Positions 21,975 to 33,742 of a DNA stretch of 64,000 nt are shown in pieces. Source of the DNA: Anolis sagrei (taxonomy: Eukaryota > Chordata > Lepidosauria > Squamata > Anolidae). How positions within the stretch are numbered: position 1 is the first letter of the stretch; each line of letters starts with the position of its first letter. The DNA lies in assembly GCF_037176765.1 (NCBI RefSeq), contig NC_090034.1, forward strand, positions 23,289,375 to 23,353,374, written 5' to 3'. A program made the position numbers and the translations under genes. The notes under the pieces are model-generated. The model was not told the DNA's origin and did no database searches. It saw nothing but the letters and a program-made list of their open reading frames with translations.

Positions 21975-22390
21975 AACCTCCCTAATTGGCCAGGCTTTAG
22001 CACAGCTGGTTAATCACCAGCAGCAATATATCTTGCCAATTGAAAGGTTGGTAGTTTCAAGCCCGGGTTGGGGTGAGCACCCAACCTTCAGCCCAGCTCA
22101 CTGTCTGCAAGCAGTTCGAAAACAGCTGTGACAAAAGAAATTAGGCACTGCTTAAGTGGGGAGGTATTTCACGGCACTATAAAAAAATACCAGAAAAATG
22201 CCCGAGATTCAAGGAAGGAGGAAGTCTGTGATCAAGTCTCCAGGACACTGAAGCCAACATAATACCTCTATGTTGTCTGTCCTATCTGTTTACCGGCATT
22301 GAATGTTTGCCGTGTATGTGTTCTGTGATCCACCCTGAGTCCCCTTCGGGGTGAAAAGGGCGGAATAAAAATACTGTAAATAAATTAATA
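21975..22390 (+). mobile_element. tRNA-derived SINE with L2-like tail
   Basis: The 5' part has tRNA-like promoter boxes (TTTAGCACAGCTGGTTAA; GGTAGTTTCAAGCCC). The 3' part carries TGAGTCCCCTTCGGGGTGAA, GGGCGGAATAAAAATACT and an AT-rich tail. It is in the TBC1D24 intron after 21841. Confidence 0.7.
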
Positions 22391-23180
22391 TATAATGTTT
22401 GCTAATAATTTTCTTATTCATGGGTATTACTTAAGAGAACACCAGGTGTTTTTTGTAATCCTTCCTTTCACTTGTAGGACTGGTAGGATTCCTGGGGGAA
22501 ATGAAACCAGAAAGTGTTTTTTAAGAAATGCATATGTTGTAGATCCCATCCATCTATTACTACATGGGTGCCACTTTCCATACAATGCGGCATGTATGCA
22601 AACAGTCCAAAACACCTGGAGGAGCACAGCTTGAGAAAGACTGCTATAAGGGGTAAAAATGCGGAGCCTGCCAAAAAAGGAAGGACATAACACTAACAGG
22701 GCTTTAAATCCAGACAAGTAAAACTGAAGCGCTCCAAGTGCTCAGTATTGCATTTTGATGAACTGGGTTTTTGAATAAATCAGTGATTTTTTTTTAAATT
22801 GAGGAGCCCTGCACATATATAGGTGTAAAATGTTGCTGGGCAACCATAGACTCACTTCAGCTATAATTTGCTGCTTTCCCACTAGGACTATTTTGAAGCA
22901 AATCTGTATTTGCCACATAGTATATGCTCAGCTGGGAGGTACATTCACAGTGTTCACAGTTCCTAGACAATTGTACCTGTCAGACAAAAGGTGGAAATTG
23001 TCACTTCCAGGTTTTGTTTCAAAGGCCTGATAATGTACCCTGTGCATCTGATTTTTAAGATATACATTTGTTGCATTTTGCCTCTGAAACATGTTTTGAA
23101 GCTTTTCTCATGAAAGCTTTTGATGGTCAAACTGCTGATTGTTATGTTTTTCTCAAATACTGCCTGTTCTACTATCCTAG

Positions 23181-23276
23181 GTATGTGGTGCTTATTTGTC
23201 AACTGACTGGAATGAGCGTAAGCGAGGAGGAGGCAAGTTGAGTTACTTCGGTACAGGAGAATGTTTTGTTTTCAGG
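23181..23276 (+). CDS. TBC1D24: TBC1D24 coding exon, TLDc domain
   Basis: The acceptor CTACTATCCTAG ends at 23180 and the donor GTAAGA starts at 23277; 96 nt, 32 codons, residues 401-432. It contains [13 protein letters not shown] and [14 protein letters not shown], the most recognisable TLDc core (strands around the STDW and FGTGECFVF motifs). The phase is 0 on both sides. Confidence 0.97.
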
Positions 23277-25153
23277 GTAAGAAGTGAACATAGTGTTTCT
23301 GTGTATGTGCATGTACACGTACATGTGTTAATGCACATGCATATTGTTGAGCAACCATCTTTTACCCAACACATTAAATATCTCTTGTCCAGTTCTTGCC
23401 TTTATGCTCCTTTATGCTGTAGATATCAACAGGAAGTTCTTGCTCTTTATCGTGCAAGTGTTGATTTCATTGCTTGCTTTGCGGAGTGTGGATCTTGAAA
23501 TGTACCCAAATATATCCCCAGAGAGCTCCATATGGGTCTTATGAATAAGCACATTTGTTCCTGAACATTTCTGAGATAGATCTTAATTTGAAGTGCAGTT
23601 TTTCTTTTACCCAAACCTACCATTAAGCATTATGTGGGAGGTTTGAGTCTGTGCATGTTTTCCACCAGTGCTGCGTCAGTTAGCTTTCCTGGAATTTGTT
23701 CTCACTCCAGCCTGCACCGTTTATGCGCTTAAAGTGGTTCCAGAACCAAAATTAGCCCAAACCACTTACTCAGTTTATCAAAAAAATCCACAGAAAACTT
23801 ACAAATTCATCAAAAGTCTTTATCAGGCTGTAATGGCTCTCCTTTCACTGGACCTGGTCATCACTGTTTATTGTCCTCCTCTGCTGCTGTGTACAGTCTT
23901 CAGCTATCATCATGAATATACAAGATTTGCCCGAGAACCTACTTGTTTGGACTTTGTGGGGCAATGTATCAACTGCTTTCTCTTCCTGCCGTCTGATTGG
24001 CTAACATGTGCACCCACCTACTCTTGAACACCAAAGGAAGAAGTAGCAGCCTGATGCTTGGAAGAGAGTTGCTCCTTCCTTCCATGGTCAGGAACAGCTG
24101 AAATGTATCCAGGTACTTACTCATAGATAGTGGCCAAAGAGGCAGACTAAGCTTCCTCCGATGTTGTATCCTGTGGAAGCAGCTCTGGTTGTGAGACCAA
24201 ACGTTTGCACAGTGATAGTGCAACAATTGATATCTCAGTGCAATAATGACAATTACGTATGACTATAAATTAAATCATCAAAAACTATAAACCATCAGAC
24301 ATAGACATAAAGCATTTTAACATTGTACTACCCAATTGATGAAATTGTGTCCTTTAAATTGGCAGTCATGAATGGATCACCAGAATGAATTTGAAGCAGC
24401 ATTTCAGGTTCTACAACCTGTAATTGTTTATGGGTTATGTTGTATCATTATCGCATCAGCCATGTCTTTTAAGCGTATATTTATGTCTGCATAGAACAGT
24501 GGTTCCCAACCTGTGGTCTTGGTCTACCAGTGGTCCGCAAGAACTAAAATATGGTCTGGGACCTTACCGTTACTATGAGAGCGACTGGTCTTGCGAAACC
24601 CTCTTACAATGCTAAGGCTTACTAAATATGGTGAGCAGCTGGCAACTACTGAGTGGCATATGTTCTGTATCAGAAACTAGAGCTGATGTGGTCTATCCAA
24701 TGCAGTTTTCTGAATCAGCACCCCCAAATAACCAGAGCAAATCTAAAGTTGACCAAAAACTGATTCGTAATCCTTTGGAGAGTGGTCCCTGGTCAAAAAA
24801 AGGTTTGGAACCACTGGCCTAGAAGAGTAAATGAGAGAAACACTATACATTGCCTACTGAACAATCTGAAATCCTTCAATGCTGTAGAGTGTCCAGGCTG
24901 ATGAACACCTGAATGAGAGACCAGTGGGCAACCCAGGCAAACTGCTTTAAGCTTTCTAAAGGAACTGCTGGATACAGACCTAAGAAGAGCCTTGCTTGAT
25001 ATCTGTGCCCTTTTCCTTCTGCACAATACAGTTGGATAAAATTGAGGGGCTACTCGTGCCAAGGAGCCTTCTCCAAACATAAAGTCACCTTGTGAAGAGG
25101 AACCCAAGATAAAGTTTTGTATACTTTACTAATTTTATTTCTCCTTTTTCCAG
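23277..25153 (+). other. TBC1D24: TBC1D24 intron with a hAT element
   Basis: Besides the hAT element at 24497-24816 I recognise no repeat or exon in this intron. Confidence 0.7.
24497..24816. mobile_element. hAT-type transposon, non-autonomous
   Basis: 320 bp with ends CAGTGGTTCCCAACCTGTGG and, reversed, CAGTGGTTCCAAACC, flanked by 8-bp target duplications that agree at 7 of 8 bases (GCATAGAA at 24489-24496, GCCTAGAA at 24817-24824). It encodes no transposase. It is of the Charlie type by its ends. A related fragment lies near 58690-58870. Confidence 0.85.
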
Positions 25154-25388
25154 CTGGTACCTGAAGTGGAGCGCTATGAATGGGTGATAATCAGGCATCC
25201 AGAGCTAGCTGTGGCCGGAGTAGAACAAGCAAATAGTTCTTCCCAGATTTCTGATCCTCCTTCTTCAACTAGCCTCTCCTCAAATCCCTCAGATCGTCTA
25301 TCACCCTTTCTTTCGGCTCGGCACTTCAATTTACCTTCCAAAGCTGCATCCATGTTTATGGCTGGCGGTGTTGAATGCATCATCATAG
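25154..25388 (+). CDS. TBC1D24: TBC1D24 coding exon, TLDc domain
   Basis: The acceptor CTTTTTCCAG ends at 25153 and the donor GTAAGT starts at 25389; 235 nt, residues 433-510 plus one base. It contains [14 protein letters not shown], a Ser-rich variable loop (about residues 452-475), then [20 protein letters not shown] and [12 protein letters not shown], all expected in this order. The Ser-rich loop differs most from mammals and is probably a disordered insert in the TLDc fold. Confidence 0.97.
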
Positions 25389-27273
25389 GTAAGTCTGTGC
25401 TCGCCTACTGCTGCATATCCCAATATCTTTTTATAGTTCAAGAAACACACATTCCCTTTTTGCATATACATATACAAGATGTTTTATCCTTTTATTTTTG
25501 AATATATCACCTGAAATGATATATCCCCCTTTTTGTGGTGTCACAGAATGATACTATTAGCTAACTCTGGTGGCAGAGACATAGCAGACCTCCTTGTGGT
25601 TCTCTCTGCTCAGTGTGTTTTCTAGTGTAGTCAGTCAGCCCCTCTACAAGGGGAGCATTGTATCAAGCCTGACGAACTTTTTCCAATGATGCCACATCTG
25701 CATCAGATGTTGTAGTTTGTAGTTGGACGTCCCAAGAGTGTTGTTGTTAACTGTTTTAAAGTCAAGCTCAACTTGTGTGGATGAGAGTCCTCCCAAGTCT
25801 CCCTGAAGTCAAAACCTCTGCTCTCTCCTTATAGACTCAGGGTAATCATGTCTGAGTCTACCCATCTGAGATGCAGACTTCCTCTTTTCCTACTTTAACC
25901 AAGCAGTGTTGTGTTTTGTAGTGAAAAATTTGTTCTTGTGATATGGCCAAAGAGTGATACCCTCTGTTAAATCAACTTGGATCCTTGGGAGAGTTCAGGC
26001 ATAGAATGATAGAGTTGGAAGAGACCTCGTGGACTGTCCAGTCCAACCCTATTCTGCCAAGCACCCCCAACAGGTGGCCACCCATCTGTTTAAAAATCTC
26101 CAAAGAAGGAGCCTCCACCACACACTGAGGCATAGAGTTGAATAGCTGTCTCTCTCAGTTCGGACGTTCTTCCTAATGTTCAGGGGAAATATCCTTTCCT
26201 GTAGTTTGAAGTCATTGCTCCATTGCATCCAGGGCAGCAGAAAACAAGCTTGCTCCCTCCTCCCTGTGACTTCCCCTCACCTCTTGATCCATGGCCCTCA
26301 TCATGTCTCCTTTCAGCCTTCTCTTCTGCAGGTGAAATATACCCAGCTTTTTAAGCCACTCCTCATAGGGCCCGTTCTCCAGACCCTTGATCATTTTAGT
26401 CACTTTCCTCTGGACACATTCCAGCTTACAGTCAACATCTCCCTTCAATTGCAGTGCCCAGAATTGGACACAGTGTGATTCCAGGTGTGGACTGACTAAG
26501 GCAGAATAGAGGAGTAGCATGACTTCCCTAGATCTAGGCGCCAGGCTCCTATTTATGCAGGCCAAAATCCCATTGGCTTTTTTCAGTGCCGCATGACGTT
26601 GTTGGCTCATGTTTAACCTGTTTCCCACAAGGACTCCAATATGTTTTTCACATGTACTGCAGTCAAGACAGGCATCCACTGTTCTGTATCTTGGCATTTC
26701 ATTTTTTCTGCCTAAGTGGAGTATCTTGCATTTGTCCCTGTTGACTTGTCCTACAACTCATTTATTGGAAATTACTTGATTTTCTTCCTATCATATTTTT
26801 TTAACTAACCTGCTTTGGCAACCATACTCAGAAACAGGGAACATACTGATACGGATCATCCTCACTTTGGTTTTCAGTTGTGCTTTGAAAAATGCGCCTG
26901 TCTCACATGCAATACTGACTGTTTTTTAAATAGCTTTGCTTTATCACTGTGTTTTTCCTATTCTGAATCACACCCCAATCAGTTAGTGCAAATTGGTGTA
27001 TTTTGCCCCCAATATTTTGCTGATAGTTACAGTAATTTGTATGTTTTGCTCCTGCCTTGGGTCTTTGACAGATTAGTGAACTCTTTACTATAGAGCAATA
27101 CAACAGCTGTGAAATATAGCCTAATGCTTCCCCATGATGCATTTTCACTTCAAAGCTAACATAGGTTGCCACCCTATGACTACGTAAAGTGACAAGCGAA
27201 ACATGAGTCTGTGGTCTCTTCTTTATATCTAAGTCTAGAGAGTAACAGTGTTGATCTGGTCTCTTCTGTGCAG
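25389..27273 (+). other. TBC1D24: last TBC1D24 intron
   Basis: It holds one antisense CR1 copy (25995-26765). 25540-25990 and 26770-27270 show nothing I can name. Confidence 0.75.
25995..26765 (-). mobile_element. CR1 LINE, 3' part, antisense in TBC1D24 intron
   Basis: The minus strand encodes the CR1 region MPRYRTVDACLDCSTCEKHI, then [20 protein letters not shown], and so on to the 3' terminus near 25995. It is older than the copies at 5718 and 19280. Confidence 0.85.
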
Positions 27274-27428
27274 GAGGAGGTGATGGACAGGCTCTCTACA
27301 TCGATGCAGACCTCAACCATGGAAGAACGGGGCACTGTAACACTTTTAACAACCAGCCATTGTGTTCTGAAAGTTTCCAGATAGCTATCATGGAAGTGTG
27401 GGGATTCAGGGACACTATGAGCAATTGA
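27274..27428 (+). CDS. TBC1D24: TBC1D24 last coding exon
   Basis: The acceptor TCTTCTGTGCAG ends at 27273. The exon completes Gly511 and runs to a TGA at 27426-27428. It encodes [40 protein letters not shown] and WGFRDTMSN, the conserved C-terminal end of the TLDc domain. The mammalian protein ends in WGFQDPDTQ, so only the last few residues differ. Summed over the seven coding exons the CDS is 1,686 nt: 561 residues and a stop with the microexon, 555 residues without it. Confidence 0.97.
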
Positions 27429-30400
27429 GGGGACTGTCTCCTTAAAGAAAAAACTGGGCTATGAATTACAGTGTTATTCTGAGTCTTGTTCTGCTACAAG
27501 AGCCAATTGGACTTTGGCACTACAGTCATGGTTTCCTTTTGGGATTTGGAAAGCTACCTTTCAGGGCCCACAAATTTTGCCATGATATTCTTCAAATGCA
27601 ATTTTTGTTGGGCTAATCAATTGAATCATACCTCTGCACTCCTTGTTCATATCCTGGTATTTCAACACATTGATGCCTAGCTGCGCTAGAGCTGGGACAG
27701 CCTTTGTGGAGGCCAGATGCATATCAGAGCAAAGCTGTACTTTGACAGCTAGCTTTAGATACTCAGATGTATCGCTTATCCTGGTGTAGCGCAAGGTTCA
27801 AATTCCTGCAAACATAAACTTGGATCCAAAGTGATTTGTGTACAATTGGATCACATTAAATTACAAATTTCCCATTTCCTTCCCCAGCTACAGCCCCACT
27901 GTTTATGTACTATGCTGTTCTAGAGGTTACCCAGAATCCTAAAGGGCTGCAGGAAGAAATGGAGCATGGGAGAGTCCTATTGCACATATGTAGAATGCTC
28001 CCAGTGGCTCTTTTGATCTAGATCATTTAATGAATCGGTTTCTTTATAGAAATATTTTGAAAGCACTAAGTGTTTGTGTGTGCATATATTTGTGATACCA
28101 GCATATCTCTTTGTGTACATATATTTGTGATGCCTGTGACTATTGCCCTAAGGAGCATTCATGCTTTGTAATGTATGAAGGTGAAGCTAACTGGTTTTGG
28201 AGCACTTATTGATCTGCAGTGCCACCCTTTTGTTGCAGATATTCAGTGCAACACACTGCCATCTGCGTTTATGTTTATATTCCTAATTGTGCATATCAGT
28301 AATATCATTTTAGGGTTGGGGAGTAGATTCAGGCAGCTAAAGCCCGAGACAGTATACGCAGCACACAGAACAATTTTCCCTTTGAACGTACGTTGGTCGT
28401 ATTTGTGTTTATAAAAGGAAATTGAGATAATCTTAAGAAACAGTGTTAGTCAACTGTATTGAAACTTTGATGCAATCTTCAAGTTAAACTTCATTGCAGC
28501 TGGTTAGAAAAAAAATAGTTGCTCAATCTCTCACTTGATTACCAATTATGTATTTCTTCTAATAGCTCCAGGGGGTGCTGTTTTCTCAGTAACCAGATAG
28601 GTCATTGAAAGCTGCTTGCCTGTTTTCTTATCAGTAACATTCCTTTATTACAGGTTGCGCTCTTGTCTTATCATAGATACACAGCCTGCTACAGAGTCCC
28701 AACTTCCCTCTGCCTTGTATTGACTGTAAGAGTTGCCCGTTAACAGTTTTGAAAATGGAGGTTGCTTTGCCATATCTTAAGATATATCCAAATATCTACA
28801 TTGCTACAACTGTAGTACTTGGATCTTTCTTTCATCATTAGTATTGTCTTAAACCCTGACTTTAACAGTGCACGGAAGAATAATTGAGACAACATTGAAA
28901 TAGAGATCACTATCTTCTGCCTCAGAAGCACTAAAAAACCAAGAGGAAACTGTTCTGTGATCAAGAAAGGTGGTTGAACCTGTAGCATACCCCAGTGTTT
29001 GGATGGTGTCAAATGCTCAGAGATTATTGTCCAAGGGAAATGTACATTAGTATATCACATAATCTACTTAAGCATAAATGTCAAGATGAAGGGATCAAAC
29101 CATTTCATGTTATCTATCAAGTATTGTTTTAGTTGGGGTGGGAGAAGAAGCCTTTTTCAAGATCCTTCATTGATTCAACCAATATATTGCACTTTCTTGG
29201 GAATTCAGTCTGTTATAGCAGTTCCCTAAATGTAATATGCTATCTTCTTGCCATCTTTTCTCCCTGTATTTAAATCTGTGTTGGTTTTAAATCCAGCAGC
29301 TGAATGCAGTCTACAATGAATTATTCCAAAATAACTAACTAAAACGAGTTGCTATATTATTTATCCAGAAAATGCTTTAGATCTGACTGTTACTTAATTA
29401 TGTAAATAAAATTATCCTACACATTGATAAGAAGCAGACATTTGAAGGTAGGATTTGGAAACAACAGAGCAAGTCCATTAGAGCAGTCCTGGGGGGGAAA
29501 AAGCTTTGGCATGCATGCCAAATATATATGCGCCTTGAAGTTGGGGTTTGCAATTGAGGTGTCAAGACTCTGATGAGTAGACAGGAACTATTCTAGTAGA
29601 TCATTAAAAATAGTTTCCCGAGAAATAGCCACTTCCTCACCATCCATATTGAACAACAGTATTTCCAGAGCTTGGAAAGGAATTCTGGAGATAAAACCAG
29701 GAAATGACAGCTATATTTAGCTTCCAGTCTATTTTAGGGATGGAGGCAAATGAAGTGCTAATCTGCTGAGTGGTTTGAATTGGATAATTATCTTGAACAT
29801 TCCATAATTCAACGTTAAGAAGTAACAGTGACTTATCTTCTCGTTAAGGAAGACACTTGAATAATTTCTATTTCTCAGGTATATGAGGAGGGCAAAGAGC
29901 CAATGCAACAGTTCAGAAAAGTGAAACATATCAGCAAAAATTTAATATGCAAAGACGTTTATTACAATCACAGCATTTACGGCTTCTTAATTTTCCTTTC
30001 CTGTTGAAGGAGATTCCTCACCTTCCCTGCTCCATGTTGTGAAATAAAGTGTCTTTGTATTTCCCAGAAATGTCTTAGACTTTTAAAAATCTGACAGTCA
30101 CTGTGGTGGTTTTGTGTGCTGTCAAAGCCAGTCAAGTTTTTCCTCTCTCCTTTAACTAGAACGGGTGATTTTGGGAGTTTCAGGTCTCTATCTAGAGACT
30201 AAAGAAGGCAAAATGGAAGTCAGTTCTTTCCTCCCATTGTGATGGTTATTATGTGTCTGTCATTTTGGAGGAACTTTGAACCTGACTGTAATACTTGTGT
30301 ATGTGCTTGTGTTCGACGACGTGTTGTTTTTTCCTGGAGGCAACTGCAGTTTTCCTGCACTTTGACTTTCCCCCCTAATCTTATCATATAGAAGTAATAT

Positions 30401-30510
30401 ATCCCTTCCTTCCCCAGTTGATGAAGGTGATGGCAGCTGGCTGTTTGTGTCTGTAAATCTGTGACTCCTCAGAAATAAATTAAATATCTGTCAAATAAAC
30501 TATCTATATA
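27429..30510 (+). other. TBC1D24: probable long 3' UTR of TBC1D24
   Basis: About 3 kb after the stop codon carries no transposon I can recognise, unlike the DNA on both sides. AATAAA hexamers stand at 30043-30048, 30474-30479 and 30494-30499. The first is followed by a GT-rich stretch (GTGTCTTTGTAT, then TGGTGGTTTTGTGTG), as expected of a cleavage site. Mammalian TBC1D24 also has a multi-kilobase 3' UTR. Both the UTR extent and the choice of poly(A) site are inference. The first recognisable repeat after it is the SINE at 30735. Confidence 0.6.
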
Positions 30511-30734
30511 GTTTTTGATGTTAACCGTTTCATTCTTTTGTCCCTGATGTGAGCAGTCCAATGCCTTTCTTGAATTCCTTGCTTGAGGCAGAAATCCTAG
30601 CTCCAAACCAGGACAGCCTATTTACCAATTTCCAGGAACAAAGAACCACCAATCCACAGAACCTTAGTTTTATCAGAATCCAACCTTATACTACAGTATG
30701 AAATATAATATTGCTACCTATCTCAGATGTAATT

Positions 30735-31022
30735 AGGGGTTGCGTTGGTGCAGTGAATTAAGCCACTGAGCTGTGGAACTTGCTGACCAAAAGGTCAGCG
30801 GTTCAAATCCATGGAGTGGGGTGACCTGTCATTAGCTCCAGTAGATCAATAGGTAACGCTACTACAAGAAGGTAACGGTACTCCATGCAGTCATGCCGGC
30901 CACATGACCTAAGAGGTGGCTATGGACAACACTGGCTCTTCGGCTTAGAAATGGAGATGAGCACCACCCCCTAGAGTCGGACACAACTAGACTTGATTTC
31001 AAGGGGAAACCTTTACTTTACA
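30735..31022 (+). mobile_element. tRNA-derived SINE
   Basis: It starts GTTGCGTTGGTGCAGTGAAT (A-box region) and has a B-box GCGGTTCAAATCC near 30790, then CCATGCAGTCATGCCGGCCA, GCTCTTCGGCTTAGAAATGG and GTCGGACACAACTAGACTTG, ending in CCTTTACTTTA. The arrangement is that of lizard tRNA-derived SINEs (Sauria SINE-like). Confidence 0.8.
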
Positions 31023-31028
31023 GATGTT

Positions 31029-31290
31029 ATCTTTGTTTGTTTGTTTGTTTGTTTGTTTGTTTTTATCCCACTTTTTCTCCCATGGGTGGGATTCAGAGCG
31101 GTGCACAAGGCTAAAACGCAAAGATAAACAACATAAAAGTCCAACAAAAAAAATCATAAACCAAATAAGCAGATTTTACACAATACATGTAATTTGTTTA
31201 TTTTATTTTACAGTATTTCTACCCAGCCCTTCCCACCCTGAAAGTAGGCAACAATTCGATTCCACACATACATACAAATAAAATAAATAT
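31029..31290. repeat. (TTTG)n and inverted L2-like tail
   Basis: (TTTG)n at 31029-31062 leads into TTTATCCCACTTTTTCTCCC and AGAGCGGTGCACAAGGC, an inverted L2-like 3' end. A second AT-rich tail lies near 31270. Confidence 0.6.
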
Positions 31291-31494
31291 ATACATTAAA
31301 AACCAAAAAGTTAATGCATTGGGACTGTTTCAAAATCATCTCAAATACCTAATTCTGACCTCTAGAGGTCCGTATTTAGTTACAGCAACAAATAGTTTTT
31401 GAAATCAGTCACCTAAAAGGCACAAGCTTCTATACTATTTTGGAACTTGAATGGCTTTCTTTGAAAGAAGGAAACCGAACAGTGTGGTTATTTA

Positions 31495-31960
31495 TTCATT
31501 GTGTCAGAAGCAAACCAAACAATTGTATTGCATTTTTTAACAAACAAAACACAAAGTTTGCAAGCTTGGTAGTTGATTAAATGTCCTTTGACCAGTAACT
31601 GGCCACTTGGCATGCCTCTGGTGTTGCTATAAGAAGGTCCTCCATTGTGCATGTAGCAGGGTTCAGGTTGCATTGCAGTAGGTGGTCTGTAGTTTGCTCT
31701 TCACACTCGCATGTCGTGGGTTCCACTTTGTAACCCCATTTCTTAAGGTTGGCTCTGCATCTCGTGGTGCCAGAGCGCAGTCTGTTCAGCGCCTTCCAAG
31801 TCGTCCAGTTTTCAGTGTGCCCAGGAGGGAGTCTCATTTGGTATCAGCCATTTATTGAGGTTCTGGGTTTCAGCCTGCCACTTTTGGACTCTCGCTTGTT
31901 GAGGTGTTCCAGCGAGTGTCTCTGTAGATCTTCAAAAACTATTTCTTCAGTTAAGTTGTT
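31495..31960 (-). mobile_element. non-LTR retrotransposon 3' end
   Basis: A minus-strand frame (31577-31837) encodes MRLPPGHTENWTTWKALNRL, then a Cys/His cluster CECEEQTTDHLLQC, then LLIATPEACQVASYWSKDI at the ORF2 end. It is the best-preserved C-terminus of this family here and the uninterrupted reference for 18190-19275. Confidence 0.82.
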
Positions 31961-33410
31961 ACAGTGTGGTTACGTAGCATGAGCAGCACTTAGCTTTCTA
32001 TATGACTGTAGCCCTGGTCCCACACACTTGCAAACAGGGAACACCAGAAGGGATGTTTTGTATGGGCATGGTGGAAGAGACCGCATAAGGCAAGTGTGTG
32101 TCTCTAGGGTGAACCCTCCACAGCCTCAGTCCTTTGGAAAGTTTAAGACTATTGTTTTGCGAGCTGGGAAGAGGCTTCCTTACTTGTGTCCCTGAGTGTA
32201 TACAAGGTGAGATTGGGCTAGAAGTTAAGGCTGATGGCTTATGCAAGCTGAATGGAGGCATGTTTGTGCACTCAATATTGTTGCATTGTGTGTGGGTCCA
32301 GGTCTCCTGCGTAAGCACATGGACTCGGGTACGTCTATTGAAAGGAAGCAAATCAGATACTTGTTTGGGGGAAAAGAAAAGAAATTACTGGCTCTCTATA
32401 AAGTTGCAACCCAGTCTCTGAAGCTCAGCTGACAGGAACACTAGTAGCAGTGTTTGGTGAGGGAGTTTTGAAGGAGACTCCAAGAATTGTTTCAGTGCAG
32501 CCCCTTCTAGCTACCTGTGCTCCTTCTGGCCTTCTGGATTTAGGGTCTCAGGAAGCTTGTCCTGAGACCCTAAATCCACAAGTTTCCATTCGTGATCTTC
32601 TAACAGCAAAGCTATATTTAATCATGTTGAATGTGGCTGCCTTTAAGACTGTGTAGCAGAGTATAGAGTTTTTTAAAAAAATGTAAAGTCCTTGTGGCTT
32701 TATTATAATTGATGAATTGATTCGCTCTCATTTGCTATATTGTTGCTTTGTCTGCAAAAATCCTTCAGAGTGATACTTTGATATGGGTTGTGATCTGCAA
32801 TGGATTAATGAACCATCGAGCTTACGTTCTATTGTAACAATACCATGGGATCCCTCTTAAGGAGATTTCCATCAGCACAGCTGGCCAGAGAACTTCAAGT
32901 CTCCTTCCTTTCCCAGAAATAGCAGAGTTGATAACTCATATGGGTTCTTTCATATGAATCAGAGAAATCGAGTTGACTCCATTATTTCTGCTAGTCAGCC
33001 ACATGCCCAGAGAATTGCCATGTTCTTCCATTGCCGGTGCCCTGAGACCATGTGGGCCATGGACACATCTGAACAGTAGCACGAGCATGGTTTTATGGCT
33101 TATTCCAATGCTGTTCTGCTCAGCAGGAGGAGTACATTGTGGCTACTAAATCCCTGTTTTCCACAGCCATAACATGCTGTATTGATCCTCTACATCGGCC
33201 TTTCTCTGATCCTGTTTCTTTTCCCCAATACCTTTGCTAGCTAATAGCTATTTCAGTTTTTTCACCTGTTAAGAGCATGCTCACCACAGCCTATGACATG
33301 CACCAAAAATTTGATGTTTCCATACAGGCAGCTGTAAAAAACATTACAAGCAACTCCATCACTGGATTTTCACCCCACCTAGAGAGAGGGAGAGAGGTAG
33401 TTATAATGTA
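31961..33410. other. intergenic stretch without recognised features
   Basis: I see no gene or repeat, apart from a perfect 18-bp hairpin at 32536-32577, reported separately. Confidence 0.6.
32536..32577. repeat. perfect 18-bp inverted repeat, 6-nt loop
   Basis: Arms at 32536-32553 and 32560-32577 are exact reverse complements (GGATTTAGGGTCTCAGGA), with AGCTTG between. There are no terminal motifs of a transposon. Confidence 0.9.
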
Positions 33411-33742
33411 GGTAAAGGTAAAGATTTCCCCTGACATTAAATCTAGTCGTGTCCAACTCTGGGAGTTGGTGTTCATCTGCATTTCTAAGCTGAAGAGCCA
33501 GCGTTGTCTGTAGACACCTCCTAGGTCATGTGGCCAACATGACTGCATGGGCGCTGTTACCTTCCCGCAGAAGCGGTACCTACTGATCTTCTCACATTTG
33601 CGTGTTTTCGAACTGTTAGGTTGGCAGGTGCTAGGCCTAACAGTGGGAGCTCACCCTGCTCCCCGGATTCAAACTGAATGTCTTTCGGTCAGCAAGTTCA
33701 GCAGTTCAGTAGTTTAACCCGCTGTGCCACCAGGGACCCTAG
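33411..33742 (-). mobile_element. tRNA-derived SINE
   Basis: An inverted copy of the SINE family at 30735. The + strand reads GGTAAAGGTAAAGATTTCCC at the 3' end of the element and AACCCGCTGTGCCACCAGGG at its 5' end. It also carries the middle block ACTCACATTTGCATG-like and GAAGCGGTACCTA that the 30735 copy has lost. Confidence 0.82.

Noticed and set aside
25166-25501. 111-codon frame continuing past the TBC1D24 exon at 25154
   Set aside because: Only 25154-25388 is exon; the extension reads through the GTAAGT donor into the intron.
30785-30800. Functional tRNA gene
   Set aside because: The A- and B-box-like sequences belong to a SINE; the clover-leaf is not maintained and the family recurs at 33411, 43430 and 48050.
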